The notes under the pieces are model-generated. The model was not told the origin of the DNA. It made no database searches and worked only from the letters and a program-made list of their open reading frames with translations. The translations under genes and the position numbers were made by a program. Below are positions 49,529-59,717 of a DNA stretch of 64,000 nucleotides, piece by piece; the first letter of the stretch is position 1, and every line of letters starts with the position of its first letter. This stretch comes from Rhizobium sp. RU36D (GTDB lineage Bacteria; Pseudomonadota; Alphaproteobacteria; Rhizobiales; Rhizobiaceae): positions 80,693-144,692 of the forward strand of contig NZ_FWXU01000012.1 of NCBI RefSeq assembly GCF_900176345.1, in the 5' to 3' direction.

Positions 49529-51322
49529 ATGGCAGCAATTGAAATGAGCGCACGGGACAGATCACGTCCCATGACGGCCGAGGAGAAGAAAGTCATCATG
49601 GCTTCTTCTGCCGGTACCATTTTCGAATGGTATGACTTCTATCTCTACGGTTCACTCGCCGCCATCATCGGTGCGCAGTTCTTCACGGCGTTTCCGGAAG
49701 CCACGCGAAACGTCTTTGCGCTGCTGGCCTTCGCCGCAGGCTTCATCGTGCGCCCCTTCGGCGCGCTGGTCTTCGGTGCGCTGGGCGACATCGTCGGCCG
49801 CAAATACACCTTCCTCATGACCATCCTGATCATGGGTCTGTCGACCTTCCTGGTCGGCCTTCTACCCTCCTACAGCAGCTGGGGGGCTGCGGCGCCGGTC
49901 ATCCTGATCATCCTGCGCATGCTCCAGGGCCTGGCGCTGGGCGGTGAGTATGGCGGTGCAGCCGTCTACGTGGCTGAACATGCTCCGGCGAATCAGCGCG
50001 GCTATTTCACCTCCTTCATCCAGACCACGGCGACGCTCGGGCTCCTGCTCTCGCTGATCGTCATTCTCTCGGTGCAGAGCTACGTGAATGCCAACTGGGA
50101 TCCGACCCCGGTTCTCGACGCGGCCGGTGCTGCCGTGCTGAACCCCGATGGCACCCCGCGCATGATCAAGGCCTTCGACCTGTGGGGCTGGCGCATTCCG
50201 TTCCTCGGCTCGATCGTGCTGCTGCTGATCTCGCTCTATATCCGCATGCAGATGAACGAATCCCCCGCCTTCAAGAAGATGAAGGAAGAGGGTGCAGCCT
50301 CCAAGGCACCGCTGCGCGAAGCCTTCGGTACCTGGAAGAACGGCAAGTTCGCACTCATCGCACTGTTCGGCCTCGTCGCAGGCCAGGCCGTTGTCTGGTA
50401 TTCCGGCCAGTTCTACGCCCTGTTCTTCCTGCAGAACGTCATCAAGGTCGATAGCTTCACGGCCAACGTCATGGTGGCCTGGTCGCTGATCCTCGGCACC
50501 GGCGGCTTCCTGTTCTTCGGCTCGCTGTCCGACAAGATCGGCCGCAAGCCGATCATCCTGGCGGGCTGCGCCATCGCCGCTGCTACCTACAGCTTCGTCT
50601 TCCCGATGCTGACCAAGGTCGCCAACCCGGCCCTGCATGCCGCACAGCAGACCGCCGTGACGGTAACCGCAGCACCCGGCGACTGCTCGTTCCAGTTCAA
50701 CCCGGTTGGTACCGCCAAGTTCACCTCGTCTTGCGATATCGCCAAGTCGACGCTCGCCCGCTCCTCGGTCAACTACACCTCGGTGCAGGATCCGGCCGTC
50801 ACCACGGCACAGGTCAAGATCGGCGAAACCGTCATTCCGTCCTACGACGTATCGACGCTGACCGGCGACGCGGTCAAGGCGACGCCTGCCGCCTTCACCA
50901 AGTCGGTGAACGAAGCCCTGACCGCCGCCGGCTATCCGGTCTCGGCAGACAAAAACACCACCGTCATCCGCGCTGCGCACTTCTTCGACATCTTCTCCGG
51001 CCAGAAGCTCGCAGTCGTGCTCATCCTGACCTACCTCATCATCCTGGTGACCATGGTCTATGCCCCGATCGCGGCGATGCTCGTCGAACTCTTCCCGACC
51101 CGCATCCGCTATTCCGGCCTGTCGCTGCCCTACCATATCGGTAACGGCTGGTTCGGCGGCCTGATGCCGGCAACCGCCTTCGCCATCTCCGCCCAGACCG
51201 GTAACGTCTATGGCGGCCTGTGGTACCCGATCATGATCGCAGCGGTGACGGTCGTGATCGGCGCCCTGTTCGTGCCGGGCAACACCCACAAGAAGGACAT
51301 CTTCGCCGACGACGCGAAGTAA
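49529..51322 (+). CDS. MHS-type MFS transporter with a large soluble insertion
   Basis: A 597-residue transporter, longer than the usual 430-460. It has the MHS (metabolite:H+ symporter) signatures SSAGTIFEWYDFYLYGSLA, FGALGDIVGRKYTFL and RMLQGLALGGEYGGAAVYVAEH, and in the second half FFGSLSDKIGRKPIILAG. After helix 10 (AAATYSFVFPMLTKVA, about residue 360), roughly 130 polar residues (about 370-490, TVTAAPGDCSFQFNPVG .. KNTTVIRAAHF) are inserted before helices 11 and 12. The insertion has two Cys (GDCSF, SSCDI). Substrates of this family are organic acids, betaine or osmolytes. The start ATG 49529 has GGGAGGAGG upstream. Confidence 0.9.
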   Translation: MAAIEMSARDRSRPMTAEEKKVIMASSAGTIFEWYDFYLYGSLAAIIGAQFFTAFPEATRNVFALLAFAAGFIVRPFGALVFGALGDIVGRKYTFLMTILIMGLSTFLVGLLPSYSSWGAAAPVILIILRMLQGLALGGEYGGAAVYVAEHAPANQRGYFTSFIQTTATLGLLLSLIVILSVQSYVNANWDPTPVLDAAGAAVLNPDGTPRMIKAFDLWGWRIPFLGSIVLLLISLYIRMQMNESPAFKKMKEEGAASKAPLREAFGTWKNGKFALIALFGLVAGQAVVWYSGQFYALFFLQNVIKVDSFTANVMVAWSLILGTGGFLFFGSLSDKIGRKPIILAGCAIAAATYSFVFPMLTKVANPALHAAQQTAVTVTAAPGDCSFQFNPVGTAKFTSSCDIAKSTLARSSVNYTSVQDPAVTTAQVKIGETVIPSYDVSTLTGDAVKATPAAFTKSVNEALTAAGYPVSADKNTTVIRAAHFFDIFSGQKLAVVLILTYLIILVTMVYAPIAAMLVELFPTRIRYSGLSLPYHIGNGWFGGLMPATAFAISAQTGNVYGGLWYPIMIAAVTVVIGALFVPGNTHKKDIFADDAK

Positions 51323-51330
51323 CCGAAAGA

Positions 51331-51401
51331 CAAGGCCGGCCCGAACGGGTCGGCCTTCACCCTCACGGGGAGCCGGTGGCAGCGATGCCGCCGGCTTTTT
51401 C
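51331..51401 (+). terminator. Double terminator after the MHS transporter
   Basis: AAGGCCGGCCCG / CGGGTCGGCCTT (51332-51357) forms a first hairpin, and GCCGGTGGCA / TGCCGCCGGC (51372-51395) followed by TTTTT forms a second with a proper U-tract. The second is the likely terminator. Confidence 0.85.
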
Positions 51402-51551
51402 GTTTGGGGGTAAGGCTCTTGGTGAAGCTGGCCGTGGTCTTTTGGCCGGCACAAACAGTTCACCGCCACGGCGGCCCGCAGCGTGAAGTCGGGTTTGTGC
51501 TTAATCAGGAGCCTGAGCCGCTATCCGCGCTGCCGGAGGTAGGGAGCCGGA

Positions 51552-51830
51552 TCAGCCCTGGCGCCGCGCCTTGTTCCAGATCGTCCAGCCCAACAGCAGA
51601 ACGCCGACAATGATCGCGTTTGCAGCGATACCCGTTGCAATCGCCAGCGTGCGGTCCGTCGTGGCGCTCGATGCGGTGGTCATCGGCAGCAGGATGGCGA
51701 CGAAGACGACGCCGAGCGCCAGCGGCACGACAAAGCCCGATGCTGCCCGCGTGCGCACCGCCGTCACGATCAGGAAGAACAGCAGACCGATGCGGAAGGG
51801 GTCAGCGAGTTGAGATATCAGCAGGTCCAT
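51552..51830 (-). CDS. Small three-helix membrane protein
   Basis: A 92-residue hydrophobic protein: MDLLISQLADPFRIGLLFFLIVTAVR, then GFVVPLALGVVFVAILLPMTT and IATGIAANAIIVGVLLLGWTIW, ending NKARRQG. It looks like an inner-membrane protein with three helices. The ATG at 51830 has GGAGG about ten bases upstream; earlier codons (to 51881) add a Gly/Pro-rich tract of low coding value. No family is recognised. The 51402-51551 gap shows nothing definite. Confidence 0.65.
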   Translation of the reverse strand: MDLLISQLADPFRIGLLFFLIVTAVRTRAASGFVVPLALGVVFVAILLPMTTASSATTDRTLAIATGIAANAIIVGVLLLGWTIWNKARRQG

Positions 51831-52049
51831 CGCGTTCCATCCTCCAGGTCGACCGCCGGATCCACCCAGACAGGGCAGCATCAGCGGGTCTGCGCGCCAA
51901 ATAGTCGCTCAGTTCTGCAAGGCCAGCGGCGTCAAAGCAAGGGGCAAGCCGGGAACTAGCACTACTTTGGCAGAATTAGATTTTCGGGCTGAAAGTGCTG
52001 TTGGCTGTGCGGGCATCGGGGCTTGCTTGACGGCAGAGGGCATCTGTGA

Positions 52050-52090
52050 GACTGTACCGATCGGTAAATTTATTACCGATCGGTACAGTC
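52050..52090. promoter_or_regulatory. Double TetR-type operator
   Basis: GACTGTACCGATCGGTAA (52050-52067) and TTACCGATCGGTACAGTC (52073-52090) are perfect inverted 18-mers around ATTTA. Each arm itself contains the 12-bp palindrome TACCGATCGGTA (52055-52066 and 52074-52085), centred 19 bases apart. This is the typical TetR/AcrR operator type, placed 25-65 bases before the DUF1348 ATG and in the promoter of its own tetR. Confidence 0.88.
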
Positions 52091-52114
52091 CGTCAATTTA
52101 ACAAGGAACTAGAA

Positions 52115-52579
52115 ATGTCACGTCCACCACTTCCCCCCTTCACCCGCGAAAGTGCAATCGAAAAGGTTCGGTTGGCCGAAGATGGCTGGAACACTCGAGA
52201 CGCGGCGAAAGTCGCTCTCGCCTACACGCTCGACACCCGCTGGCGGAACCGTGTCGAATTCGCGGGCAATCGCGAAGAAGCGCAGGCATTTCTGACACGT
52301 AAGTGGAACAAGGAGCACGAATACCGTCTCATCAAGGAACTGTGGGCTTTCACCGGAAACCGCATCGCGGTACGTTACGCCTATGAGTATCGCGACGACG
52401 GCGGCCACTGGTTCCGCGCGTATGGTAACGAGAACTGGGAATTCGCACAGGATGGCCTGATGGCGCACAGGCACGCGAGCATCAATGAAATGCCGATTGC
52501 TGAAAGTGATCGTTTATTTCACTGGCCTCTTGGCCGTCGGCCGGATGAGCACCCCAGCCTCAGCGATCTGGGTCTCTGA
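52115..52579 (+). CDS. DUF1348 family protein (NTF2-like fold)
   Basis: A 154-residue protein: [46 protein letters not shown], then [52 protein letters not shown] and [36 protein letters not shown]. This is the DUF1348 family, an NTF2-like alpha+beta barrel often next to TetR regulators. A hydrolase or binding role is suspected. The ATG at 52115 has AAGGA; it is followed after two bases by the TetR gene, and both are controlled by the operator at 52050-52090. Confidence 0.9.
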   Translation: MSRPPLPPFTRESAIEKVRLAEDGWNTRDAAKVALAYTLDTRWRNRVEFAGNREEAQAFLTRKWNKEHEYRLIKELWAFTGNRIAVRYAYEYRDDGGHWFRAYGNENWEFAQDGLMAHRHASINEMPIAESDRLFHWPLGRRPDEHPSLSDLGL

Positions 52580-52581
52580 TC

Positions 52582-53157
52582 ATGGCGCGTATGGTCGCTG
52601 AAAGAACGGACGCCATAGCACCGTTGGCTGAAGTTTTCCGCGAACACGGCTATGAAGGCGCAAGCCTTGCCCTGATCGGCAAGGCTACCGGCCTCGGCAA
52701 GGGCAGCCTTTACCACTTCTTCCCGAACGGAAAGGAAGAGATGGTGCGGGCTGTTCTCGACGAAATCGGCCAATGGTTCGAAAATGCCGTCTATTCCCCG
52801 TTGCGCAGCGAAAGCGATGTCAATCGCGCCATCGGTGCAATGCTCGACTCTGCCGACCAGTATTTCAGGTCCGGCCAGCGCGTGTGCCTCGTCGGTGCCT
52901 TGGCGGTATCCAATACACGTGACCTCTTCGCGCAGGCTATCCGAGGTTATTTCGTTGCTTGGGTGGACGCATTGCAGTCAGCGCTTATGCGGCAGGGCCG
53001 TGAAGCCGATCAATCGCGCGTCCTCGCGGAAGAGGCAGTTCTCGCTATCCAAGGGGCAATTGTTCTTTCTCGGGCAATGGACGATCCAGCCGTTTTCCAA
53101 CGGGCTATCGACCAACTCCGAGGACGATTGGTGATCGAAAACGATACCTCTAACTAA
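52582..53157 (+). CDS. TetR/AcrR-family repressor
   Basis: A 191-residue repressor. The N-terminal HTH is APLAEVFREHGYEGASLALIGKATGLGKGSLYHFFPNGKEEMVRAVL (residues 12-58), the standard TetR pattern. The rest is the helical ligand-binding domain (SADQYFRSGQRVCLVGALAVSNTRDLF.., one Cys at about 94). It lies two bases after the DUF1348 gene in one operon under the palindromic operator, so autorepression with derepression by an unknown ligand is likely. Codon use is less GC-rich than in the surroundings. Confidence 0.93.
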   Translation: MARMVAERTDAIAPLAEVFREHGYEGASLALIGKATGLGKGSLYHFFPNGKEEMVRAVLDEIGQWFENAVYSPLRSESDVNRAIGAMLDSADQYFRSGQRVCLVGALAVSNTRDLFAQAIRGYFVAWVDALQSALMRQGREADQSRVLAEEAVLAIQGAIVLSRAMDDPAVFQRAIDQLRGRLVIENDTSN

Positions 53158-53310
53158 GAGGGAACATCGACGTTTCACCGGGTGTCAAAGGCCAGCGGCG
53201 TGAGTTTTGGCAAAGCGTCCGCAGGGAGACGTGACAGAACTTTGGCAACCCGCCCTCGGTAGTGAAATTAGGAGGCGGCCGCGACCGCCGCCTCTTCGCC
53301 CCCCTCCCGC

Positions 53311-54707
<1,397 letters not shown>

Positions 54708-55562
54708 ATGGCCACCCAGCTCGATATCGACCTCCTGCGCTGCTTCTCCCTGGTCGCGGAAACCGCTGCCTTGAGCCGTGCGGCTGAACGCATCGGCCGC
54801 AGCCAGGCAGCGGTCAGCATGCAGATGAAGCGGCTGGAAGAGATCGTCGGACAGCCCTTGCTCTACCGCACCGGCCGCGGCGTGACGCTGACGGTCCATG
54901 GCGAGCGGCTTCTCGCCCATGCCCGGCGCATCCTGCGCTCCCATGACGATGCGTTGGCGGAGCTTTCCGGCCGCAGCCTGTCCGGCACGCTGCGCTTCGG
55001 CTGCCCTGATGATTATGCCGATGCCTTCCTGCCGGCGCTGCTGCGCAGCTTCGCCGCGCTGCATCCCCAAGTCATCATCGAGGTGGTCTGCGCCTCCACC
55101 CCGCGTTTGGTGCGGCAGCTGGACCGCAACGTGCTGGATCTCGCGCTGACCTCTGTGCCGCTCACCTCGCCGCGGCCGATCCTTCGGCAGGAGGAGATCG
55201 TCTGGGTGGGGCTGCGCAATGATGACGGCCATCGGCCGGAGCCGCTGCGGCTGGCGCTCGGCGATCCTGATACGCTCGACCACCGCGGGGCGATCGCGGC
55301 GCTGGAACGGACCGGCCGCGCCTACCAGCTCGCCTATTCCAGCGGCAGCCTGTCGGGATTGCTGGCGGTGGTGCGCTCCGGTCAGGCAATCGCCGTGCTG
55401 ACGCGCTCCGCGGTGCCGTCGGATCTCGGCATTCTGCCGCCGTCCTGGGGGCTGCCCGACCTGCCGAGCATCGGAATGACGGTCCTGATGGACGAGAAGC
55501 GCGCGTCCCCTATCACCCGCGCTTTCGACGCCCATGTGCGAGGCCTGCTGCCAGCGCTGTGA
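54708..55562 (+). CDS. dgdR: LysR-family regulator, probable DgdR
   Basis: A 284-residue LysR-type regulator. The HTH is LDIDLLRCFSLVAETAALSRAAERIGRSQAAVSMQMKRLEEIVGQPLLYRTGRGVTLTVHG. The effector domain begins LRFGCPDDYADAFLPALLRSFAALHPQVIIEV. It is divergent from dgdA across 95 bases, as in B. cepacia where DgdR represses dgdA until a dialkylglycine is present. The match of position supports the name; the ligand pocket cannot be compared here. Confidence 0.85.
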   Translation: MATQLDIDLLRCFSLVAETAALSRAAERIGRSQAAVSMQMKRLEEIVGQPLLYRTGRGVTLTVHGERLLAHARRILRSHDDALAELSGRSLSGTLRFGCPDDYADAFLPALLRSFAALHPQVIIEVVCASTPRLVRQLDRNVLDLALTSVPLTSPRPILRQEEIVWVGLRNDDGHRPEPLRLALGDPDTLDHRGAIAALERTGRAYQLAYSSGSLSGLLAVVRSGQAIAVLTRSAVPSDLGILPPSWGLPDLPSIGMTVLMDEKRASPITRAFDAHVRGLLPAL

Positions 55563-55586
55563 CGGTGGGATAAGGGTAGCGGTACC

Positions 55587-56108
55587 TCAGATCTTGTCGG
55601 CGTCACTGGACTTCTTCTTGCCGTTCATCATCACCTCCAGATAGCCCAGCATCACAGCGGAGACGACGAAAGCGAGGTGGATGATGGTGAGCCACATCAG
55701 CTTGCTGTCGGTATACTGGTTGGCGTTGAGGAAGACTTGCAGAAGGTGGATCGAGGAGATCGCGACGATGGAAGAGGCAACCTTGATCTTCAGGCTGCCG
55801 GCATCGAGCTTGCCAAGGAAGGACACCTCGTCATTGGCCTCGTCGAAGCGACTGACGAAATTCTCGTAGCCTGAGATCATCACCATGACGATCAGGCTCG
55901 CCACCAGCGCCGCGTCGATCAGCGCCAGCATGGCGAGGATCATCTCGAAGTCTTCATAGACGAAGACATTCTGGGCGATTTTGATGAACTTGTAGCCAAA
56001 GGACACGGCATAGACGGCGAGCGCCGCGACCAGCCCGAGATAGAAGCCGACGAGAATCCAGCGGCTCGACAGGATGATTTTCTCGATCAGCAGTTCCATC
56101 GATTTCAT
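55587..56108 (-). CDS. YqhA/UPF0114 family membrane protein (TIGR00645)
   Basis: A 173-residue inner-membrane protein with three or four helices: EKIILSSRWILVGFYLGLVAALAVY, then ILAMLALIDAALVASLIVMVMISGYENFVSRF, and a C-terminal pair SIVAISSIHLLQVFL and LMWLTIIHLAFVVSAVMLGYLEVMM. SGYENFVSRFDEANDE and LKIKVASSIVAISSIHLLQVFL are the YqhA signatures. Function is unknown. Start ATG 56108 (MKSMELLIEK) or 56099; the upstream ATG at 56144 is less likely. Confidence 0.92.
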   Translation of the reverse strand: MKSMELLIEKIILSSRWILVGFYLGLVAALAVYAVSFGYKFIKIAQNVFVYEDFEMILAMLALIDAALVASLIVMVMISGYENFVSRFDEANDEVSFLGKLDAGSLKIKVASSIVAISSIHLLQVFLNANQYTDSKLMWLTIIHLAFVVSAVMLGYLEVMMNGKKKSSDADKI

Positions 56109-56231
56109 GGCGGATCCATCAAAGAGGGGGTGTTCTGCGGCCATACTACGCTATCAGCCGATAGGACAATAGCGGCAGCACAGCAGACAGCTCACCAAGC
56201 AGGACGTGACCAACAACTCCATCGTCCCCGT

Positions 56232-56346
56232 CACTCCGCCGAAGACCGGAATCCTGCTGCGCGGCCTACGAGTGCTGTGGCGATCAAGGACTTGATCGCG
56301 CTGTATACCGACGCATCCTCGGGTTTAAGCCGAGGAAGGCATGACG
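56232..56346. repeat. Worn palindromic repeat, copy 3 of the GTCATCCCGG type
   Basis: GTCACTCCGCCGAAGACCGGAATCCTG, then GGCGATCAAGGACTTGATCGCGCTG, then CCTCGGGTTTAAGCCGAGG and GGCATGACGGA at the right match the plan of copies at 6351 and 11430 but are more diverged, and the CTGGATTCC piece is lost. It sits between the YqhA and DUF2336 genes. Confidence 0.55.
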
Positions 56347-56368
56347 GATGTTTCTCGTCTCTTCCCGC

Positions 56369-57415
56369 TCAGCGGGCCGGTGCCCGGCGTGCCGTTGTCG
56401 CGGTGTTGTCCTGCTGTTCGTGCTGGAAGGTGTAGCTGTCGGCGCGGCGCCAGGCTTCCACCCGGTCGTGGCATTCCTGCGGATCGAGTTCGGTCAGCAG
56501 CGCCTCGGCCCGCAGCACGCCGCCGGCCTTTCGGCTGAGATGCGGGTAGAGCAGTGTCAGCACCGAAATGGCGTCCTCGTGCCCCATGCCGACACCCGTC
56601 AGCGTCACGGCCAGTTGTCGGCCCGAAACATCAAGCATGATCCGCTCCGAGAGCCAGCGGCTGGCGGACAGCGCATCGGCAAGCGTGGTGGCAAAGTGAT
56701 GCGGTTCGCGCGTGCGGGCAAAGCGCACCAACAGCGCCTCCTGCACCGGGGTAATCGTGCGCATGCCGAGCCGGTCGGCGGCAGGCCGGTGAATGTGGCG
56801 CGCCAGCCGCTTCAGCCGGTCGCGCAGGTTCTCGTCCCGGTCGTCGGCCGTGCGCGTCGAAACAAGGCTGATCCCGGCGCTTTGCTGCACGGGAACCGCC
56901 GGGGCCGACTGCGGCGCGGCCGATACAGCAAGCGGGGCGGCGATCGGCGGCTTTTCCGCCTTGGGCTTTTGCGGCGGGCGGGCGCGGCCGCCATCAGTGC
57001 GCTCGCTGTGGCGCAGGCTGACCAGCGCATCGATCACCGCAGGCGACAGGTTTTCGCGGCGCACGATGGCGCGCGCATGGGCAGGCCCTTGCGTGCGGGC
57101 CACCATGATCAGCAGATCGTCATCCAGGCAGGGGGAGGAGGTCAGGAAGGGAGCGGCAATGGCGATCGGCTGGCTGGCGACGAAGCTTGCGACGGCGCGC
57201 GGCACGGTTTCGCATTGGGAGAGTGCAGCGACTGCATCGCGCTTGGCCTCTTCGCTCGACGCCTGGAACAGGGGAGAGAACAGTTCAGCAAACTGGCGAA
57301 GCTCCGATTTGGTCGGGTGGCCAAGCCCTTCGAAACTGCTGACCGTCGCCATCAGTATAAAGTCCTTCTTCCTCTCGGCTTGCGGCCGCTCCAACGCGCG
57401 AAACTCTTCACTCAC
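56369..57415 (-). CDS. DUF2336 domain protein, GTG start
   Basis: A 348-residue soluble protein. Helical repeats appear from about residue 35 to 140 (LRQFAELFSPLFQASSEEAKRDAVAALSQCETVPRAVASFVASQPIAIAAPFLTSSPCLDDDLLIMVARTQG), as in the alpha-helical DUF2336 domain. An Ala/Pro-rich linker follows (about 145-200), then a second helical half (EALLVRFARTREPHHFATTLADALSASRWLSERIML). No catalytic residues are seen. DUF2336 genes are common in Rhizobiales and often lie near regulators. The best start is GTG at 57415; the frame upstream (to 57454) has poor coding quality. Confidence 0.8.
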   Translation of the reverse strand: MSEEFRALERPQAERKKDFILMATVSSFEGLGHPTKSELRQFAELFSPLFQASSEEAKRDAVAALSQCETVPRAVASFVASQPIAIAAPFLTSSPCLDDDLLIMVARTQGPAHARAIVRRENLSPAVIDALVSLRHSERTDGGRARPPQKPKAEKPPIAAPLAVSAAPQSAPAVPVQQSAGISLVSTRTADDRDENLRDRLKRLARHIHRPAADRLGMRTITPVQEALLVRFARTREPHHFATTLADALSASRWLSERIMLDVSGRQLAVTLTGVGMGHEDAISVLTLLYPHLSRKAGGVLRAEALLTELDPQECHDRVEAWRRADSYTFQHEQQDNTATTARRAPAR

Positions 57416-57897
57416 GGAATCACCCAACCAGACGCAATACACACACCGGTTCAAAATAGAGCAAATATGTTAGCAAGCTGTTAACTAACCTATGGCTTTA
57501 TGAGGGCATGATTCGTGTCCGGCTGTCCCGGCATGGTCTATTATGAGTGGCGTGCCCGGAAATGAGGGCAATGTTAGCCCCATCCCGGTTTCGCCTGTGA
57601 GAAAGGCGCTACTGCCCCGGAGAAAATCCGGTCCTGCGCCGGCATTGCGATTGCGCCTCAGAGCCCATGGCTCGCGCGCCCTCCTGCCGTCGCTCAAGGC
57701 ATGGTCGCCGCCCCGCAGCCTCCCGGTAATTTTGTCTTGCCGGGCGCGCTTGCTGCGGCAGGCCAGAGCCTTGCAGTTCCCGCACCACAGCCGGGAACAG
57801 AGGGCCTGATCTTTGCGGGGATGTGCCCGCTCCCGAAAAGGGGGCAGGATGAAATCAGTCGTCATTCATCCCTCTCGCGATAGCCGTGGAGACTGAT
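57416..57897. other. Non-coding gap with weak short frames
   Basis: A 482-base gap. Two overlapping frames (57543-57809 plus, 57485-57865 minus) have Arg/Ser/Pro-rich, compositionally biased translations and no good ribosome-binding site, so neither is called. AT-rich bases 57440-57490 may hold the DUF2336 promoter. Confidence 0.4.
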
Positions 57898-58107
57898 ATG
57901 GCAGATATCGTAAGGATCATGGACAGAATGACGAAACGGCCGACCCGGCCGGACAAGACACCCGTGGTGGCAGAAATCCTGATGTTCACCGGCGTCCGCT
58001 ACGAGGCACCCTCGGGCTGGCTAAAGCCGACGGAGATCGTCACCGGCGCCTTGACCGGCGGCCCGCTCCAACTCGGCGGCCCCGCCGAGGACCCGAAACC
58101 CTGCTGA
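57898..58107 (+). CDS. Small hypothetical protein
   Basis: A 69-residue protein beginning MADIVRIMDRMTKRPTRPDKTPVVAEILMFTGVRYE and ending TGALTGGPLQLGGPAEDPKPC. It has no signal peptide or membrane helix. GTGGAG precedes the ATG at 57898 by seven bases. The second half (FTGVRYEAPSGWLKPTEIV) reads like a short beta-rich domain. Codon use agrees with the genome. No family is recognised. Confidence 0.55.
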   Translation: MADIVRIMDRMTKRPTRPDKTPVVAEILMFTGVRYEAPSGWLKPTEIVTGALTGGPLQLGGPAEDPKPC

Positions 58108-58260
58108 TACGTCGGTAGGGGCGGGGTTTGGGTGATCGATAACGGTATGCGATTGCGCCGCGGGCTTTCTATGGTCTGGCGTTCCACAGCCGTGGCCCGC
58201 GCATTTTGTCGTACGCCTTTGGTTTGGCGGTCATGTAACGCCTGACGTTGTGTTTCGTCC

Positions 58261-58430
58261 TACCCCCCTCTGTCCTGCCGGACATCTCCCCCTCAAGGGG
58301 GGAGATCCGATTGCCGATACCGCTCGCTCGCAATTAACGCAAACCAAGCGCCGACAACTCATGGCGAGGCATCGACCGCGAGTCGATCTCCCCCCTTGAG
58401 GGGAGATGGCTGGCAAGCCAGAGGGGGGTA
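58261..58430. repeat. Palindromic repeat family P, copy 5
   Basis: Left arm 58261-58308 (CCCCCCTCTGTCCTGCCGG .. CCCCCTCAAGGGGGGAGATC) and right arm 58385-58430 (GATCTCCCCCCTTGAGGGG .. GCTGGCAAGCCAGAGGGGGG). The right arm is slightly shortened. The gap 58108-58585 contains no gene. Confidence 0.8.
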
Positions 58431-58585
58431 TTCCGAGCGCCACGGCGAGGGGGCTGTCCAGTCACGAAGCCCGAAGCTCCGGTGTCGGCTAACCCACTTC
58501 AAATACAGCTATCAGCGCAAACCAAGGCGGGTATTCCGAGCCCAAACGCCTTAGAAAAATCTCCCAACCCCAAATCCCCTTGCCG

Positions 58586-59137
58586 CTACAGCCCCGCCAC
58601 CGGCGAGCAGGCGGCCTCGGAGAGGAAATCGCTGGCGGCGTCTTCGAAGCTGGGCTGCGGCACCATCACGCGCAGCACGACATAGCCGGCATCCCGGGGC
58701 ATTTCCACCAGGATCGACTGCGCCAGCAGGGCGGCCGAGGTCTTGCGGATGCGGTTCACCTGCACCGGCGAGGCGATCAGCAGGTCGAGATTGCCGTCGA
58801 CCGAGGTGCGGTCGGTCATGCTGAACACCTCGTTGGCCCCGCCGTCGAAGATCGCCAGCGACCAGAAGGTCGTGTCGCCCCGCGCCATGAGCCGGACCGG
58901 CATGGCGCCGAGATTGAAATGGCACACAGCGACCCTGAGAAACGGATCGCCATTGGCAAGGCCCGCCGCATTCGGCCGGTCGTCCAGCGTGATGAAGCGA
59001 TTGGCCGGGCCGCTGTCGAGCACGCGGGTATAGGCGTCCCGCCCGGTGAATTGCGGCAGGGTCAGGATGATGACGATGTGCAGCAGCGCGGCACCGATCA
59101 GCCCCGTAAACGCTGCGACCAGGATCTTAATTCCCAT
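58586..59137 (-). CDS. DUF1254-family protein (membrane-anchored)
   Basis: A 183-residue protein with one N-terminal helix (MGIKILVAAFTGLIGAALLHIVIILTL). The rest is the DUF1254-like fold: DAYTRVLDSGPANRFITLDDRPNAAGLANGDPFLRVAVCHFNLGAMPVRLMARGDTTFWSLAIFDGGANEVFSMTDRT. Larger DUF1254/DUF1214 proteins join both domains; here the two sit in separate, overlapping genes (11 bases). Likely periplasmic, tethered to the inner membrane. Function unknown. Confidence 0.82.
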   Translation of the reverse strand: MGIKILVAAFTGLIGAALLHIVIILTLPQFTGRDAYTRVLDSGPANRFITLDDRPNAAGLANGDPFLRVAVCHFNLGAMPVRLMARGDTTFWSLAIFDGGANEVFSMTDRTSVDGNLDLLIASPVQVNRIRKTSAALLAQSILVEMPRDAGYVVLRVMVPQPSFEDAASDFLSEAACSPVAGL

Positions 59138-59717
59138 TGCCGCACCCGATCTTGGTGACTGCGGGCATATCCAGCCCCACCAGCCCGGAACTGCCGGCAG
59201 CCGGCGTGTCGAGCAGCGTCAGCACCAGCTTGAAGGGCGTGGCCGCGGGCAGCGCCAGCCAGTTGCCCGGCCGCGCGCGGGTCGAGACCGAGATGGCGAA
59301 ACGCCCGTCACGCTCGCGCAGCACGGTGCGGGAATTGACCGCATTCGGCAGTTCCACGGCGCCTGACAGCGGCATGTCCTGCAGATCGGCCGCATAGAGC
59401 GTCCACAGCCGCGCGGTCGGCGTGGCACCGGCGATGCGGTAGAAACAGGCCCCGGTCAGCGCCACGCCCTCGTCATCCGTCGTCGCGGTAAAGGCCAGGC
59501 CCTCGGCGACGCCATAGAGCAGGCGGCCGGCCTTGGCCCGATGGCTCTTGGCATAGGGATCGGCATCCGCGGTCTGCGCCTGCGGAAAAGCGCTCCATGC
59601 GCCGATGCGGATCGCGCCGAAGCCGGCAGACGCATTGAGCGCGGCCAGCGTCGACCAGATCCCGCCGCCGAAGGCGATCGCGAGCGCTATGGCTATGAGA
59701 AATGGTACCCGGAACAC
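59127..59717 (-). CDS. DUF1214-family protein (membrane-anchored), GTG start
   Basis: A 196-residue protein with an N-terminal helix (VPFLIAIALAIAFGGGIWSTLAAL). The C-terminal half matches DUF1214: ALTGACFYRIAGATPTARLWTLYAADLQDMPLSGAVELPNAVNSRTVLRERDGRFAISVSTRARPGNWLALPAATPFKLVLTLLDTPA. The start is GTG at 59717. It is the first gene of the two-gene operon with the DUF1254 gene. Both products may form a periplasmic complex. Confidence 0.84.
   Translation of the reverse strand: MFRVPFLIAIALAIAFGGGIWSTLAALNASAGFGAIRIGAWSAFPQAQTADADPYAKSHRAKAGRLLYGVAEGLAFTATTDDEGVALTGACFYRIAGATPTARLWTLYAADLQDMPLSGAVELPNAVNSRTVLRERDGRFAISVSTRARPGNWLALPAATPFKLVLTLLDTPAAGSSGLVGLDMPAVTKIGCGNGN

Noticed and set aside
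57485..57865. Overlapping opposite-strand open frames in the gap before 57898
   Set aside because: Arg/Ser/Pro-biased translations, no ribosome-binding sites and no domain pattern.
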